Shown: positions 12,811 through 24,271 of the stretch, piece by piece
Numbering within the stretch: position 1 is the stretch's first letter
Layout of the letters: each line of letters opens with the position of its first letter
NCBI GenBank assembly: GCA_035771175.1
Contig: CM069593.1
Span: 48,338,054 to 48,402,053, forward strand
Direction: 5' to 3'
From: Paratinospora sagittata
Lineage: Eukaryota > Streptophyta > Magnoliopsida > Ranunculales > Menispermaceae
Length of the DNA stretch: 64,000 nt
Program-made: the position numbers and the translations under genes
The notes under the pieces: model-generated
The model's input: the letters and a program-made list of their open reading frames with translations, nothing else
Told to the model about the DNA's origin: nothing
Database searches by the model: none

Positions 12811-14700
12811 ATGGCAAGATCAGTAGTACTATGGGGAAAATGCTCCAATTACCCTGAAATCAAGAAAATCAGATCATCATCATTCTCTCTCTTCCTCAAC
12901 ACCTCCTTCCTCTTCCTCCTTTCTTTCTTCCTTGTAACAATCTATCTCAATAATCCCAACCCCTCCATTGATATTTCTCATCAAAATCACAATTCCAACA
13001 TATCCATTTCATCAAGAATCGGCCCATCATCACTAAATGATCATGAACAACAACAAGAAGAAGATGATGGTCATGGTAACTGCAATGGAATTCATGAAAT
13101 CCATGGCTACAAAGCCAAGTGTGCTTATGTAAAATCCAATGAAGGCTGTGAATCAGAAGGGTACATTGATTATCTCCAGCTCTTCTACTGCACCTGTGGA
13201 AAATACCCAGTACTACTAGGCTACCCAGTACTTTTTTTATGGCTTATATTGCTGTTTTACTTACTGGGTAACACAGCTGCTAGTTACTTCTGTTCTTCAT
13301 TAGAGAGCTTATCAAAGTTCTTGAAGCTTTCTCCTACTATTGCCGGTGTCACCCTTCTTTCTTTAGGCAATGGAGCCCCTGATGTTTTTGCCAGTCTTGT
13401 TTCCTTCACTGGAGCTTCAGGCACTGGTGATGTGGGTCTGAACAGTGTTCTTGGTGGTGCCTTCTTTGTTTCCACCATAGTTGTTGGAATCATCAGCATT
13501 TCTATTTCTCGTCGCCAGATTTCTGTCAACAAATCAGGGTTTATCAGAGATATGCTCTTCTTTCTTCTTTCTATTGGGTCTCTGTTACTGATTGTGATGA
13601 TTGGGAAGATTAATATTTGGGGTGCTATCAGCTTTGTTTCTCTTTATTTTGTTTATGTTTTTATAGTTTCAACCTCACAGCTTTGCAAAGAAGATGGAAA
13701 ATTCAGGAATCTCCTTGGTATTTCTCCTATGTTTGCTGATGAATCTGGTGAAATTGATGAATTGAGTGCTCCACTATTGAGCTACATTGGTGATGAAAAG
13801 CCTGTTTTGAAAGAGAGAATTCATGAAAATATTGATCATCAGGTAGTTCTTGATGACAATCAAGCAACAAGAACATGCTGTTTTTGTAGTTTTGATTCAT
13901 CAAGCAGTAGTAATTGGCAATACTACATAGTTAAGTTTCTTTACATTCTAGAGCTACCCCTTTATCTTCCAAGAAGATTAACAATTCCTGTGGTTTCTGA
14001 AGAAAATTGGTCCAAGCCCTTTGCAGTTTCTTCAGTCATATTTGCACCTGTTCTATTAGCAGCTTTGTGGAACTCTTATAGAGGAAACATGGGCTCCAAG
14101 GAAAGCTTGATAATCTATTTAATATCATCTCTTATTGGTCTTGTTCTTGGCTCAGTTGCATTTTTCTCAACTGATACATCAAACCCTCCTAAAAGATGTT
14201 TATTGCCTTGGCTTGCAGGAGGGTTTTTGATGAGTGTAACTTGGACTTACATCATAGCTGAAGAACTGGTTGCTTTGTTAGTTTCACTTGGGATTATTTT
14301 TGGGATAAGCCCTTCAATTTTAGGGCTTACCCTACTTGCTTGGGGAAATTCACTTGGTGACCTAATTGCTAATGTTGCAATGGCAGTAAATGGTGAAGAA
14401 GATAGTGTTCAAGTTGCTATTTCTGGCTGCTATGCAGGTCCTCTCTTTAATACAATTATAGGGTTGGGTTTATCATTTGTTTTCACATCTTGGGCTACTT
14501 ACCCTAAACCTTATATTATCCCCAAGGACCCTTATGTTTATGAAACTTTGGGGTTTTTAGCTGGTGGCTTGCTTTGGGCACTTATAATTCTGCCCAGGAA
14601 AGATATGAAACTTGATAGGATTTTGGGTGGTGGGCTTATAGCTATATATTTGTGCTTCCTTTCTGTGAGGTTGTCACAATTGCTAGTATTACTGCCATGA
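12811..14700 (+). CDS. CCX: Cation/calcium exchanger (CCX family, NCKX-like)
   Basis: Single-exon 629-residue membrane protein. CCX proteins (Arabidopsis CCX1-5, earlier CAX7-11) belong to the Ca2+/cation antiporter superfamily and exchange Ca2+ and monovalent cations across endomembranes or the plasma membrane. Both diagnostic alpha-repeats are intact: GNGAPDVFAS at residues 186-195 and GNSLGDLIAN at 512-521, each with the acidic residue expected for ion coordination. Before them come a hydrophobic N-terminal segment (about 26-46), a low-complexity loop rich in His, Asn and Glu (about 50-90), and the family's Cys-rich block ending FYCTCGKYP. Two sets of hydrophobic helices flank a polar loop (about 300-370) holding CCFCSF, then the conserved ELPLYLPRRLTIPVV. 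The ATG is the first in frame after a leader with no other long frame. Length is normal and no defects are seen. Which CCX member it is cannot be told. Confidence 0.93.
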   Translation: MARSVVLWGKCSNYPEIKKIRSSSFSLFLNTSFLFLLSFFLVTIYLNNPNPSIDISHQNHNSNISISSRIGPSSLNDHEQQQEEDDGHGNCNGIHEIHGYKAKCAYVKSNEGCESEGYIDYLQLFYCTCGKYPVLLGYPVLFLWLILLFYLLGNTAASYFCSSLESLSKFLKLSPTIAGVTLLSLGNGAPDVFASLVSFTGASGTGDVGLNSVLGGAFFVSTIVVGIISISISRRQISVNKSGFIRDMLFFLLSIGSLLLIVMIGKINIWGAISFVSLYFVYVFIVSTSQLCKEDGKFRNLLGISPMFADESGEIDELSAPLLSYIGDEKPVLKERIHENIDHQVVLDDNQATRTCCFCSFDSSSSSNWQYYIVKFLYILELPLYLPRRLTIPVVSEENWSKPFAVSSVIFAPVLLAALWNSYRGNMGSKESLIIYLISSLIGLVLGSVAFFSTDTSNPPKRCLLPWLAGGFLMSVTWTYIIAEELVALLVSLGIIFGISPSILGLTLLAWGNSLGDLIANVAMAVNGEEDSVQVAISGCYAGPLFNTIIGLGLSFVFTSWATYPKPYIIPKDPYVYETLGFLAGGLLWALIILPRKDMKLDRILGGGLIAIYLCFLSVRLSQLLVLLP

Positions 14701-15917
14701 ACAGAGTAGGAATTGGGACATCTTAATGTAATTATATTGTCGAGATGTTAATGATAATTTATATATGTGTTCTTTAATTTAATATGTACGAATATCATGA
14801 TTTTCTGATACTTTTGAAGTGTTCATTAACAATAATATTAGTAATCACTCAGGTCTCAAAAAAAAAAAAAAAAAAAAAAAACAATAATATTAGTAATGAT
14901 GTGCTTGGCTACAAGACTTAGCTGTCATTATTGATTGATTCTGTCTAATCATTAATTTAGTAAATTAATTAAAAATTCTTACCTGTTTTATACGTATTGT
15001 TAACTATTAATTAATATAGATATCTTCCTGTGACCAGTTTTATCATATATACAATTGGAATATCCTATTCGGTGTTATAAACTAATATCATTCTATTTTA
15101 ATAAGAGTAATGTTATGTGTACTTGTGCTGATGTCATTTTATGACAGTAACACTTAACTATTTTTAAATGTTTCACAGATGTGCGTATATTTAAAGATGT
15201 TACACAATACATACGTATTTTTAAAATATTTAAGAGAGTTGTGTGCCAACGTCAGAAAATAACATTAACATCCTACGTATATAAAAAATATTTTTCTTTT
15301 AATCAAGAGTATTGTTACGTTTACACCTAAAATATATATTTAAAGTACACATTATTTTTAATTGTCACTTTAACATTTTTCTATAATAAAATATTTTACA
15401 ATCATAGAAGAATAGTTTCATATTCCATATTACATTTAAATACAAAAACTTTCCCGCTAAAAAACAAGAACATATAACAATCACGATCCTAAGAAAAATC
15501 CAATATTGCTCTATCACAAAAATTGTAAAACTTCCCTCTTTATTTAATACAAAAATAAGGATATATAATAATTGCTAAATTGAAAAAAAAAATTACTGAT
15601 TTAAACCTTAAAATTTGAGGAGATTGTGAGATTGATGAGAAAAAAGTTAATTATTAAATTACCTTCTTACCCTTTATTTTCACTAAAACTATGTTTTAAA
15701 ATAAAACTAATAAAAATATTTCTAAGAGTACTATGGGAAGAAGGACAAAAATGAATAATTGGTAACTTTTCAACTTTTGGCATTACAGTACTACAACAGC
15801 TCATCTGGTCTGCGCCTTCCCCCTGCCGCCCTTGTTGTACAAAGCTAACTTATTTTCTATGTACACTCTTCCTATGTGGACTCTTCTTTTACACAGTAGG
15901 ACTTTAATTGTTGTATT
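14701..15917. other. 3' UTR and intergenic DNA
   Basis: Probable 3' UTR of the CCX gene followed by AT-rich DNA with an A22-24 run at about 14858-14881. AACAATAATATTAGTAAT occurs on both sides of that A run (14827-14844 and 14880-14897), like the target duplication of a tiny poly(A) insertion. No gene seen. Confidence 0.4.
15305..15385. mobile_element. Internally deleted copy of a stem-loop MITE
   Basis: ACACCTAAAATATATATTTAAAGT joined to GTCACTTTAACATTTTTC reproduces the two ends of the palindromic element at 19785-19948, with the middle missing. Third family member in the window. Confidence 0.45.
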
Positions 15918-16470
15918 TAGATGTGTCAATGAATTAGTTCAAATCGTAAAATTGAACCGAATCAATTAATGTATTTGATTTGATTTAGTTTGATTTTTTA
16001 ATGAGTTCGGTTTGATTTAGGTTTGAAAAAAGTATAAACCGATAGATTTAGTTTGAATTGTGGTCTGAGACTTTAAAAATCGATCTTAACTGAACCGAAC
16101 CGATTCTAAAATTAAAACTATTAATATTTATTTTTAATGTCTATGATTCTTTTATAATATAAATATTTTTATTAAAAAATTATATAATCATTTTTTATAT
16201 AGTAAAGATAGTTTTCAAGTTTTTAAATATGCATTAAAAAAGTTAAAAATTACATTATATACATTAATATATAATTGATTATTTTAATTTATTTAATTTT
16301 GCACATGTAAAACTTCAAACTGATCAATCCAAACCGAACCAAACCTATTATGTTTGGTTTGGTAATTCGGAATAAACCGATTAAGCTAAACCGAATCGAA
16401 ATCAATTATATTTGGTTTGATTTAGATTTGAGCATTAAACTAATCTAAATCGAACTATTAACACTCTTTA
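15918..16470. mobile_element. Old hAT-like non-autonomous element
   Basis: Starts TAGATGTGTCAATGAATTAG and ends with a degenerate CTATTAACACTCTTTAA. The subterminal regions are rich in inverted CCGAACCGA / TCGGTTTGG motifs. This ACCGAA subterminal style is shared with the other hAT-like elements in the window, but the ends are eroded and no 8-bp target duplication is clear. Confidence 0.45.
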
Positions 16471-18673
16471 ACTTGCGCCCTTTTCAGCCTTGTTGTGCTT
16501 AGATTCGTAGAAGCTATAAATATATATATGTTATAATACGTAGCTAGGATATGCACAATTCTTTAAAAAGAGTAATGCTTAACTGACACATTTTTCTAAT
16601 ATATTTTTTTAACATTGACTTTAAAAGTTATTGAATTACTTCGTATCACGTATTAGTACGTTATTCGAGATAACTCAATACCTTTCAAGAAAAAAGTCAA
16701 CAAAATATATTTAAAAATTATGTTTGAACATTTTTCATTTAAAAAATCTTTTATTTTTCAATAAAATATCTTATTTTATTTAGAAAACGTGTCCTTATAA
16801 ATGTCACATTGATTAATAGAATGGGAAGTAGGTCTGAGCAGCCATCATAAGCCAAATGGGGTCGTCTGGAACCAATCTCATAATAATTGTATAGAGCCAG
16901 CAATTTGATGAAAAGTAGGTCCAAAGCATCAGCCATGCATGCAGATATCATGGAAGAGTAAGCAAGCAAGCCAATAGCCACCTATATTAGATGAGACACT
17001 ACTTCTTTGCATCTCATTCAACCATAGAACAATGTGGGCCTTCCCAATAATGTTTTATAATTTATTTTGGGGCCCTATGCTAAAGAGCCAAAAGAGTCTG
17101 ACCTAACTGCAAGACCAATTTAATTAACCACCAGACACATCTTTGTTTGAAAGGTTGCAAAATGGCTGTCACTAGTACTATGTGTATGCCCACTTGCTCA
17201 CCTAGAAACGTAGGAACTTAGAATTCATTATTTTTTAAATTAATCTCACTTTTTTTTTTTTTGTTTTTTTTGTTTTTTTGGGTAATTTAGGCTGGGTTTG
17301 GTTTTTGATCACAAAATTAAAATACAACTTAAAAAGTGAAAATTCAGAAAAATAACATTTGATATTTCTTAAAAATAATATGTTTTTTTATAATTTTTTT
17401 GTGTTTTTAAAATTTTAAATATAAAAAACTGTATTCGAATTATAAATCAAACGCAACTTTAACCGCTGTCTTTCGGGCTAGCTTACACATATTATAGAGT
17501 CATTCACCTGGAATGACCAACACTGTAGGGACACGACGGTATCCTACTTAATGATGTAGGAGCATCCCCACAAGACCACAAAACGATAACCACTAAGGGC
17601 ACATGTGGCCGCTTAATCTCTGGCGATTACTACTTGTACAAGTTGGTGTTCAAAATAGACACATTTGTTAGGTTGATGTGAGGCCATATGTGCATAAGAT
17701 CAAAGAAAGTGATGGTACTGACATGAGTCACATTCCACTTGAATTCCCGTGCATGAATCAAAAGATTCCAAGCCAAATTTCAGGGAGAAGAGTAGTTAAT
17801 TAAACCTCTTAATTCTTGTTGTTTAGTTTGATTTAATTTGGATAAGGAAAGCCAAGTAAGCCTGAATGTCGTGAGGATGATAGTGATGACGACGGAATGA
17901 TAACTAGGTTTTGGGTGTATCCAGGATAGGCGTATGTGAGGACGTCGGTGCTTCTTTTGCAGTATTTGCCGCTCAAATCACTTGGTGTGGAATAGAAGAA
18001 GTCAAAAGTCGAAATGAATACTCTCTAGTCCTTGCTGAGCTTCGGCCTGAATTGTTTCTTTGCTAACGAATAATCGACTGGAGTTAGGAGTATTGGTGTG
18101 GTGCTGACCTAAGATTTTTCGATGCTTAAATTAGAGTTGTGAGCAAAACTCTATATAATGCTTACGTAAAACTCTAAAAGTGGTGTGTCCTTTATGAGAA
18201 CAGTGTGAACATATTTACAGAAGAGAGTTTGATCCTCACAATATGAGAATAGCTGACAATGTGGTTCCATAGGGAGAGAAAAAACTTCAAAAAAATGAAA
18301 GGCCCATTTGATGGGGATAATAATAAAGCATCATTCAGATATAGTAGTAACTATGACTTGAATATATTATTTGAAAGCCTTCACTAACTGGAGTTGAAAT
18401 TATCTTGAAAAAAGAAAAGGAAAAAGAAAAGAAAAGAAAGTCTTTAATTATTGAAAATAATAAATCATGGTCAGTTTGATAGAATTAGAAGAGCACTTGA
18501 AATTAAGTGAAAAATTCAAAAAGTGGAAGGTAGCATCTGGGGATGACAAACCTTCGTTCATAGTAGCTGTCACTTGAATCACTTGAAAGCCTTCATGACT
18601 TTGTTCTATAATTATAAAAAAAGACAAATATATATATATATAAATATATATCATAAAAAAGAAGGCAAATTAA
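16471..18673. other. Intergenic, no gene seen
   Basis: AT-rich, with poly-T tracts (17250-17280) and purine microsatellite (about 18412-18440). The segment 17460-17650 is less AT-rich and looks like part of an older repeat, but I do not recognise it. No supported gene. Confidence 0.35.
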
Positions 18674-19065
18674 TAGAAGTGAAATCGGATCGGGTCGGGT
18701 TGGCACTTATTAAATAGTTTAATTTTTTTAAAGCTTAATAACTATTATTTAAATTTATATTAGTAATAAAATATTTTAGATTATCATGTATCAAACTTAT
18801 TAAATTACTATTTAAGCTTTAAAATATAAATTATTTTTTGAAAGAATTCATATATGTACAAGTTAAGCTACTCTTAAACTTGACTTATGAGAATGAGGAT
18901 GAACTCATATATATATATATATAAATTTTAAAAGGTCGGGTCGAGTCAGGTTGCTAAAAAATGAATCCGACCAACCCGATATATCAATCAAACCCGACCC
19001 AACCCAACCTCAAATGGTCGGGTTTGTTCAGGTCAGGTCGGGTCGGTCGATTGCTTACACCCCTA
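18674..19065. mobile_element. hAT-like non-autonomous element
   Basis: The left end TAGAAGTGAAATCGG pairs loosely with the right end CTTACACCCCTA. Both subterminal zones hold inverted GGGTCGGGT / ACCCGACCC motifs, the hallmark of a common plant non-autonomous hAT type with TAGGGGTG...CACCCCTA ends. Flanking 8-mers are caaattaa and caaatcag (6 of 8 match), consistent with an aged 8-bp target duplication. No coding capacity. Confidence 0.6.
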
Positions 19066-19409
19066 CAAATCAGGGTTAATTGTATTTGTTGAGAATTACA
19101 AAAACAGCACTTTGTTCTATAATTCCCGGAGTTTTTCTCTTATTTTTAGGATTTTCAGAAAAAAAAAAGGAAGAATAAAAAAAATAAAAATGAGGGTTAC
19201 TATTTTGGTTGAAGAGCATTTCAAGTCAAGTGGAAAAAGTGGAAAATTACGTAGATGACAAGCACACCTGAGGATGACAAAGCTTCAATTTAAATTTCTA
19301 AGTGACTATCATTTACTCTTATTGAAAACTTAGATGACTTGGTTGTATAATTTTAAAAATTTTAGACCCTCCATTTAGTTTCCAACCTAAAAACTATTTT
19401 TAATTTTTA

Positions 19410-19444
<35 letters not shown>
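19410..19444. repeat. (ATA/TAA)n microsatellite
   Basis: About 11 perfect trinucleotide units. Confidence 0.9.
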
Positions 19445-19447
<3 letters not shown>

Positions 19448-19784
19448 AAGAAAATATGTTTGATAAAATAGTATTTAAAATGTTTTTTTTTTCTTTTAAT
19501 TTCCCCTTACAAAAGATGAAAACTTAGAAAATGACATTTTGTTTCTCAAGTTTTCTGATTTTGATTTTACTTTTTGGGTATCTGAGAATAAAAATTTGTT
19601 TTAGGGTACCCAAAGGAAAACAACCTTAAAAATTGGATGAATAGATGTTTAAAATAAAAAAAATTCTAAAACTATTGGCTAGTAACATCAAACGGATATG
19701 CCAAAGCTACCTACAGTCACAATTGTCCTATCTTAAAGCACTTGAAATCTTTTACTCAGTCTTACATAATAATTATATGAGTGG

Positions 19785-19948
19785 TGCTACATTAAGACCT
19801 AAAATATATATCTAAAGTGTACATTACTTTTATACACCATTAGATTGTCTTGAATTATGTATAATATATGATTCAAGGCAATCTAATAGTGTATAAAAGT
19901 GATGTACACTTTAAATATGTATTTTGATGTCACTTTAATATTTTCCTA
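19785..19948. mobile_element. Palindromic stem-loop MITE
   Basis: Almost the whole 160 bp is one hairpin. AAAGTGTACATTACTTTTATACACCATTAGATT on the left pairs with AATCTAATAGTGTATAAAAGTGATGTACACTTT on the right around a short AT loop near 19862. The ends resemble TGACATCAAAATA / TATTTTGATGTCA. Related copies lie at 61545-61690 and 15305-15385. Confidence 0.65.
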
Positions 19949-20231
19949 ATAATATATATATATAAAGCTATTATTATTAAAAAAGATAAGAAAGCTACTT
20001 AATTATTTTTTCCAATTATAGAAACATATAGAAAAAAAAAAAAATGACAAGTATATCAGAGGATACCACAACTTCCCTTAAACTAAAGTTATTGTCACTA
20101 AGTCAATTGAAACTTATCTTAATCATAGAGTTATTCAGAAGAAAAAAAAAAAGATTTTAATATTATACCTATTTTAAAAAAAAATAAGAAAAAAAGAAAA
20201 AAAAACCTGGATATTATTTTCATTTTGATTT

Positions 20232-20320
20232 AGGGTTGTAAGTCAACTCAATCAACCCGATCGAGCCGAACACAACCTGATGAATTTGATTAGGTCATGA
20301 GTTGACACCCAAACCCAATT
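20232..20320. mobile_element. Fragment of a hAT-like element
   Basis: AGGGTTGTAAGTCAACTC followed by CAACCCGATCGAGCCGAA, then GGTCATGAGTTGACACCC. These short inverted terminal motifs match the ACCCGA-rich hAT-like family. Boundaries are uncertain. Confidence 0.35.
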
Positions 20321-20539
20321 TAACTCAATAACCTAACAATAACCCTTAAATTCTTTATTCCTTAAAACTACCAAATCACAAAACTAAGAAACTTTTAAAA
20401 TTCTAAATTCAAATTAACTTTTTTGATTTTTTATATAAAATTGGACTCTTTTTCTATTTGGTTTCTTCTTTGTCACCCCTATTTCGATCTACAAGAAGAG
20501 TTCAAAGTAGAAAATTTTACAAAAATTTAGACATGAAAT

Positions 20540-20610
20540 TGCACCAGCCGGGAATCGAACCCGGGTCTGTACCGTGGCAGGGTACTATTCTACCACTAGA
20601 CCACTGGTGC
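20540..20610 (-). tRNA. tRNA-Gly(GCC): tRNA-Gly (anticodon GCC)
   Basis: Read on the minus strand, a 71-nt cloverleaf. Acceptor stem GCACCAG pairs with CTGGTGC plus discriminator A. The A box is TGGTCTAGTGG, the anticodon stem GTACC pairs with GGTAC around loop CTGCCAC (anticodon GCC), and the T arm is CCCGGGTTCGATTCCCGG with an exact B box. No intron and no encoded CCA, as in nuclear plant genes. A T5 tract on the minus strand about 15 nt downstream (20521-20525) can serve as the RNA polymerase III terminator. It lies alone, with no other tRNA nearby. Confidence 0.97.
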
Positions 20611-20811
20611 TCTCGTGATTCTCACCTCTAATTGCAATTTTATATTGTATACTCTAGGGTTCATTATTCTAGTTCCAACTCTATGCACAATGAGTTATAT
20701 ATGCATTTAAAAATGATTGGTAAACACTTCTAAGACATACTATAGCAAATATTATTTATGGAGCTTTGCTTTACATATTCTTGTACAACATGATGTAAAA
20801 GAAGAACGCCC

Positions 20812-21018
20812 GTCAAGACATTGGCTCGCTGGTTAGGGAGAAGGGCGAAAGGCTCTAATTGAGGCATAGGTCTACAATTCAATTCTTGAATTGACAAGAT
20901 TAATTTCTTGATTTATCCGGATTGGTGCATGATAGGTGCGTGTAGATCCTGATAAACGAGTTTGACATATGACATTAAGTGCATGGAATTGGAATATCAC
21001 TCTCTGATAAAAAAAAAA
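20812..21018 (+). mobile_element. SINE-like sequence with A-rich 3' end
   Basis: TTGGCTCGCTGGTTAGGGAG resembles a tRNA A box. About 50 nt later, CTACAATTCAATTC could be a decayed B box. The segment ends in an A12 run (21009-21020). Retroposed tRNA-derived SINE is the simplest reading. No clear target duplication was seen. Confidence 0.35.
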
Positions 21019-21044
21019 AAAGAAATGATGTAAAGGAAGAATTT

Positions 21045-21046
<2 letters not shown>

Positions 21047-21083
<37 letters not shown>
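21047..21083. repeat. T37 homopolymer
   Basis: Uninterrupted T tract. Its exact length is likely to vary with sequencing and assembly. Confidence 0.8.
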
Positions 21084-21385
21084 CTGGGTATCTTAAATCA
21101 AATGATTAATAGCCAACCACATAAACTTTATATTTGGATTGTCCAAATTAAGATGATATATGTCTCAATCATGCTAACAAATGGCTGTAAATTTGTTAAA
21201 ACCTGATTTTCTAGTTTTATTCTACCCTAATGGACTTAAATTTAATGCCAACCTTGTAGCTTCCATAGATTCAACAAATTGTAGATTCAAGACTCAAATT
21301 TAGTCGTTGCTCTAAGTTTGAGGGGTTTTATCTTCAACAAATCGCACATGATTTGTTAGATATGTCTGGTTTGAAATGATAATCT

Positions 21386-21630
21386 TGTTGGATCAAAACA
21401 ATCTCCACTTCTTTATTATTCTTAAACTTCTTATATATACAACCTAGGATATAATGGTGTATTTATAGGTACCAAGATTCTAATTCCTAAACTGTTACAA
21501 TTAGAAACTTCTAATTTCCATAACCTTCCAATTTCTTAACACAAACTCAACTTTCTAATTTCTCAACTTCCTAATTAGCCTAATTAGAAACAAAATATAA
21601 TCTAGATTATCCGAATTAAATTAATTCCCC
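21386..21630 (-). repeat. 3' LTR of the first decayed Copia element (minus strand)
   Basis: On the plus strand it starts TGTTGGATCAAAACAATCTC, so the LTR ends in ...CCAACA on the element's strand. The same terminal string lies next to a primer-binding site at 56217, which identifies it as an LTR end. A polypurine tract (ATAGGGGGAA on the minus strand) lies at about 21627-21637, between the RNase H region and the LTR. The inner boundary is eroded and approximate. Confidence 0.6.
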
Positions 21631-22323
21631 CTATAATTCAGATCTTGCACACACCAAGTTGATTCTTTAGCTTTAGAAGGTCCCAATCTTCAATGCCTTA
21701 GTAAATAAATCAACAACTTGATCGTCAGACTTGCAATAAATCAACTCAATCTTTTTATGTTGCACCCAATCACGCAAGAAGTGATACCGTATGTCAATAT
21801 GCTTAGTCCTCCCATGAGTCACTGGATTCTTGGCTAAGTCGATGGCAAACACATTATCAACAAAAATCAGTATAGGTCCATCAACAGACATGTGGATTTG
21901 TTTCAAAAGATTTCTCAGCCAAATAGCTTGACAAGCACTAGAAGCAGTTGCAACATACTCAACTTCACATGTAGACAACGCAACAATGGACTGCTTCTTT
22001 GACGACCAAGAGAAAGTAGTAGTACCATAATAAAAAGTATATCCAACTGTACTTTTCCTATCATCTTGGTCTCCTCCCTAATCACTATCAGAATATCCAA
22101 AGAGATGAGGATAGAACAACCCATGATCATATGTACCCTTAATGTAACATAGGCTACATGTAGCAGCAACAAGATGAGACTGACACAGTGGAATATGAGA
22201 CTGACACAGTGATTCCACAAATCTACTAATAAACCCAACTCCATATAAAATATATGGCCTCGTGTAAGTCAGGTATCTTAAATTCTCAACTATTCTTTTA
22301 AAATAGGCGAGATCAATTGGTGC

Positions 22324-22770
22324 TGTCACACCCCAGTACACAGCAAACCGCAGTATCTAGTACCCCCGGGATGTGATAGATACGCATACCTCAGCCATTA
22401 TATACCACATAATATTGTCACATCCCAGTACACAACACACCGCAACGTCTAGTACCCCCGAGATCATTTGTCCACACTATTTACTATTCATGAATAGAGC
22501 AGGGCCTCCCCCAGATTCGAACTCACAACTGAGTGGCTACTCAGAGTCCGGATTCAAACTATAGGTTGTGAGTTTGAATCTGGGGGAGGCCCTGCACTAT
22601 TCATGATTAGTGAATAGTGTGGACAAATGATCCCGGGGGTACTAGACGCTGCGGTGTGTTGTGTACTGGGATGTGACAATATTATGTGGTATATAATGGC
22701 TGGGGTATGCGTACCCATCACATCTCGGGGGTACTAGACACTGCGGTGTGCTGTGTACTGGGGTGTGACA
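22324..22770. repeat. Palindromic module A (447-bp hairpin)
   Basis: Near-complete inverted repeat centred near 22547. Each arm is internally duplicated: TGTCACACCCCAGTACACAG and a related TGTCACATCCCAGTACACA about 95 bp further in, both followed by CTAGTACCCCCG. Near the centre are GGGCCTCCCCCAGATTCGAA and its inverse, carrying a decayed B box (GAGTTTGAATCTGG, plus strand). Confidence 0.85.
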
Positions 22771-23954
22771 AAAAGGCCTAACCCCATCTTAGCTGCTGAA
22801 CCAGCTAGAAAATTTGAGTGTAGTCATAGTGTTTTGGTGAGTTGAAATGGTGATTCTCATGATAATCTATGGTTCATTTCAGTGTTTAAATTGAGAGCTC
22901 AAGTGCGTGGATAAATGCTCTTGAGGAAGCAATTATGATGAAAGTTTATTGTTGCACGATTGACTGAGAAACCCCGTGGAACCACTGTGAGTATAGTTTT
23001 CTTGATTTGGTTCTTGTATGGCATTGTACACATACAAAATGTTTGATTGTATGCATGTTATATTTATATATAATGCATTGAGTTTTATGGATCATGCAAA
23101 CTGATTTTAGCAATTGGAGTTTGTATGATGTAATTTTGTTAGGAATTAGACCCGGATGAGGTTTTGCGAGTCCTCATTGTCAGTAGGCCTGTCCTAACAA
23201 GGGTTGCGATCCTTGAAATGACTGTGAATTGGGTAATGAGAGGTTGTGGCTACCTTGTACGGCCATACAAGGGTTAGACCCGCTCTCTTGCCTTGAAGGA
23301 GGGAGATGGTAAAATATTTATGAATGAGCAATATTGTGTGCACGTATATTATTTTGATGAATGGTGCATATGTGCTTTTGAAATGTTTTAAATCGATTTG
23401 ATATGCCATATTTTCTAAAATGCATGCGATTGTCACGTCAATAACTATATTCACTGAGCTGTTGTTTGCTCACTCCATTTCCTTCAATATTTCAGGTATT
23501 GAGTCGAAGGGAAAAGGAAAAATCCGTGAGTGATAATCATGTGAGCCTTCGTCTGGTATGTGTATGTATGCTTGGAGGAAATAAATTATATTTTTGTTAT
23601 TTTGATATGTATAATTATCACACATTATAGATATATGTATTATCATCTAGATTTGATGTGTGGGCATATATATAGCTTCATATATTGGATGATGAAATGA
23701 AAATTTGATGTGTGAATGAATGGAAAAACATTGGATTTGATTTGTGATTTATCAGAAAAACAAAAGTGAAATGTCCATTTGATGGGGAGGTGTAGTCAAA
23801 GTTTTTAGAAATTGTGGGGAATTTTGTGAATATCCGTTGAGGCTGACAGTGTATTATATACTATAGATGGGATGTACGGTGTATAGTACACTGTGCCGGT
23901 CATGACGTCAGCCTACATCAGGGGCGTCGTGACAATATTGGTATAAGGCTTTTT
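22771..23954. other. Passenger DNA between two palindromic modules, LTR-like
   Basis: No coding frame of note. The right end reads GGGGCGTCGTGACA, then ATATTGGTATAAGGC. This resembles an LTR end followed by a primer-binding site of the TGGTATCAGAGC type, and phrases such as TTGCTCACTCC and GACGTCAGCCTACATC recall chromovirus (Tekay/Del) LTRs. It is bordered by AAAAAGGCCT on the left and AAGGCTTTTT on the right, the same linker seen between modules in copies 2 and 3. Assignment to Ty3-gypsy is tentative. Confidence 0.35.
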
Positions 23955-24271
23955 TGTCACACCCCAGTACACAGCACACCGCAGTGTTTAGTACCCCCGG
24001 GATGTGATGGGTACGCATACCCCAGCCACTATATACCACATAATATTGTCACATCTCAGTACACAGCACACCGCAACTTCTAGTACCCCCGGGATCATTT
24101 GTCCATGAATAGTAAATAGTGTGGACAAATGATCCCGGGGGTACTAGACGCTGCGGTGTGCTGTGTACTGAGATGTGACAATATTATGTGGTATATAGTT
24201 GTTGGGGTATGCGTACCCATCACATCCCGGGGTACTAGACACTGCGGTGTGCTGTGTACTGGAGTGTGACA
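23955..24271. repeat. Palindromic module B (317-bp hairpin)
   Basis: Inverted repeat centred near 24113 (GTCCATGAATAG...GTGGAC). It is a shorter version of module A: the same doubled TGTCACAC / TGTCACAT arms, but without the GGCCTCCCCC and tRNA-like centre. Shows that the outer arms can exist without the central part. Confidence 0.85.

Larger units (their letters stand above)
22324..24271. mobile_element. Composite palindromic element (copy 1): two hairpins around a 1.2-kb passenger
   Basis: It begins TGTCACACCCCAGTACACAG and ends CTGTGTACTGGAGTGTGACA. Flanking 5-mers are ggtgc (22319-22323) and ggtac (24272-24276), a target duplication with one mismatch. Removing the element plus one 5-mer rejoins the minus-strand Copia frame across the reverse transcriptase/RNase H boundary. 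It contains a 447-bp palindrome (22324-22770), a 1.18-kb unique passenger (22771-23954) and a 317-bp palindrome (23955-24271). The duplication spans the whole composite and not each hairpin, so the unit moved as one, or the passenger and second hairpin were acquired before insertion. No protein coding capacity. I do not recognise the family. Confidence 0.75.

Noticed and set aside
22324..22770. 5S rRNA-like content, as in Cassandra TRIM elements
   Set aside because: The arms contain tRNA-type A and B boxes, but I could not align them with 5S internal control regions.
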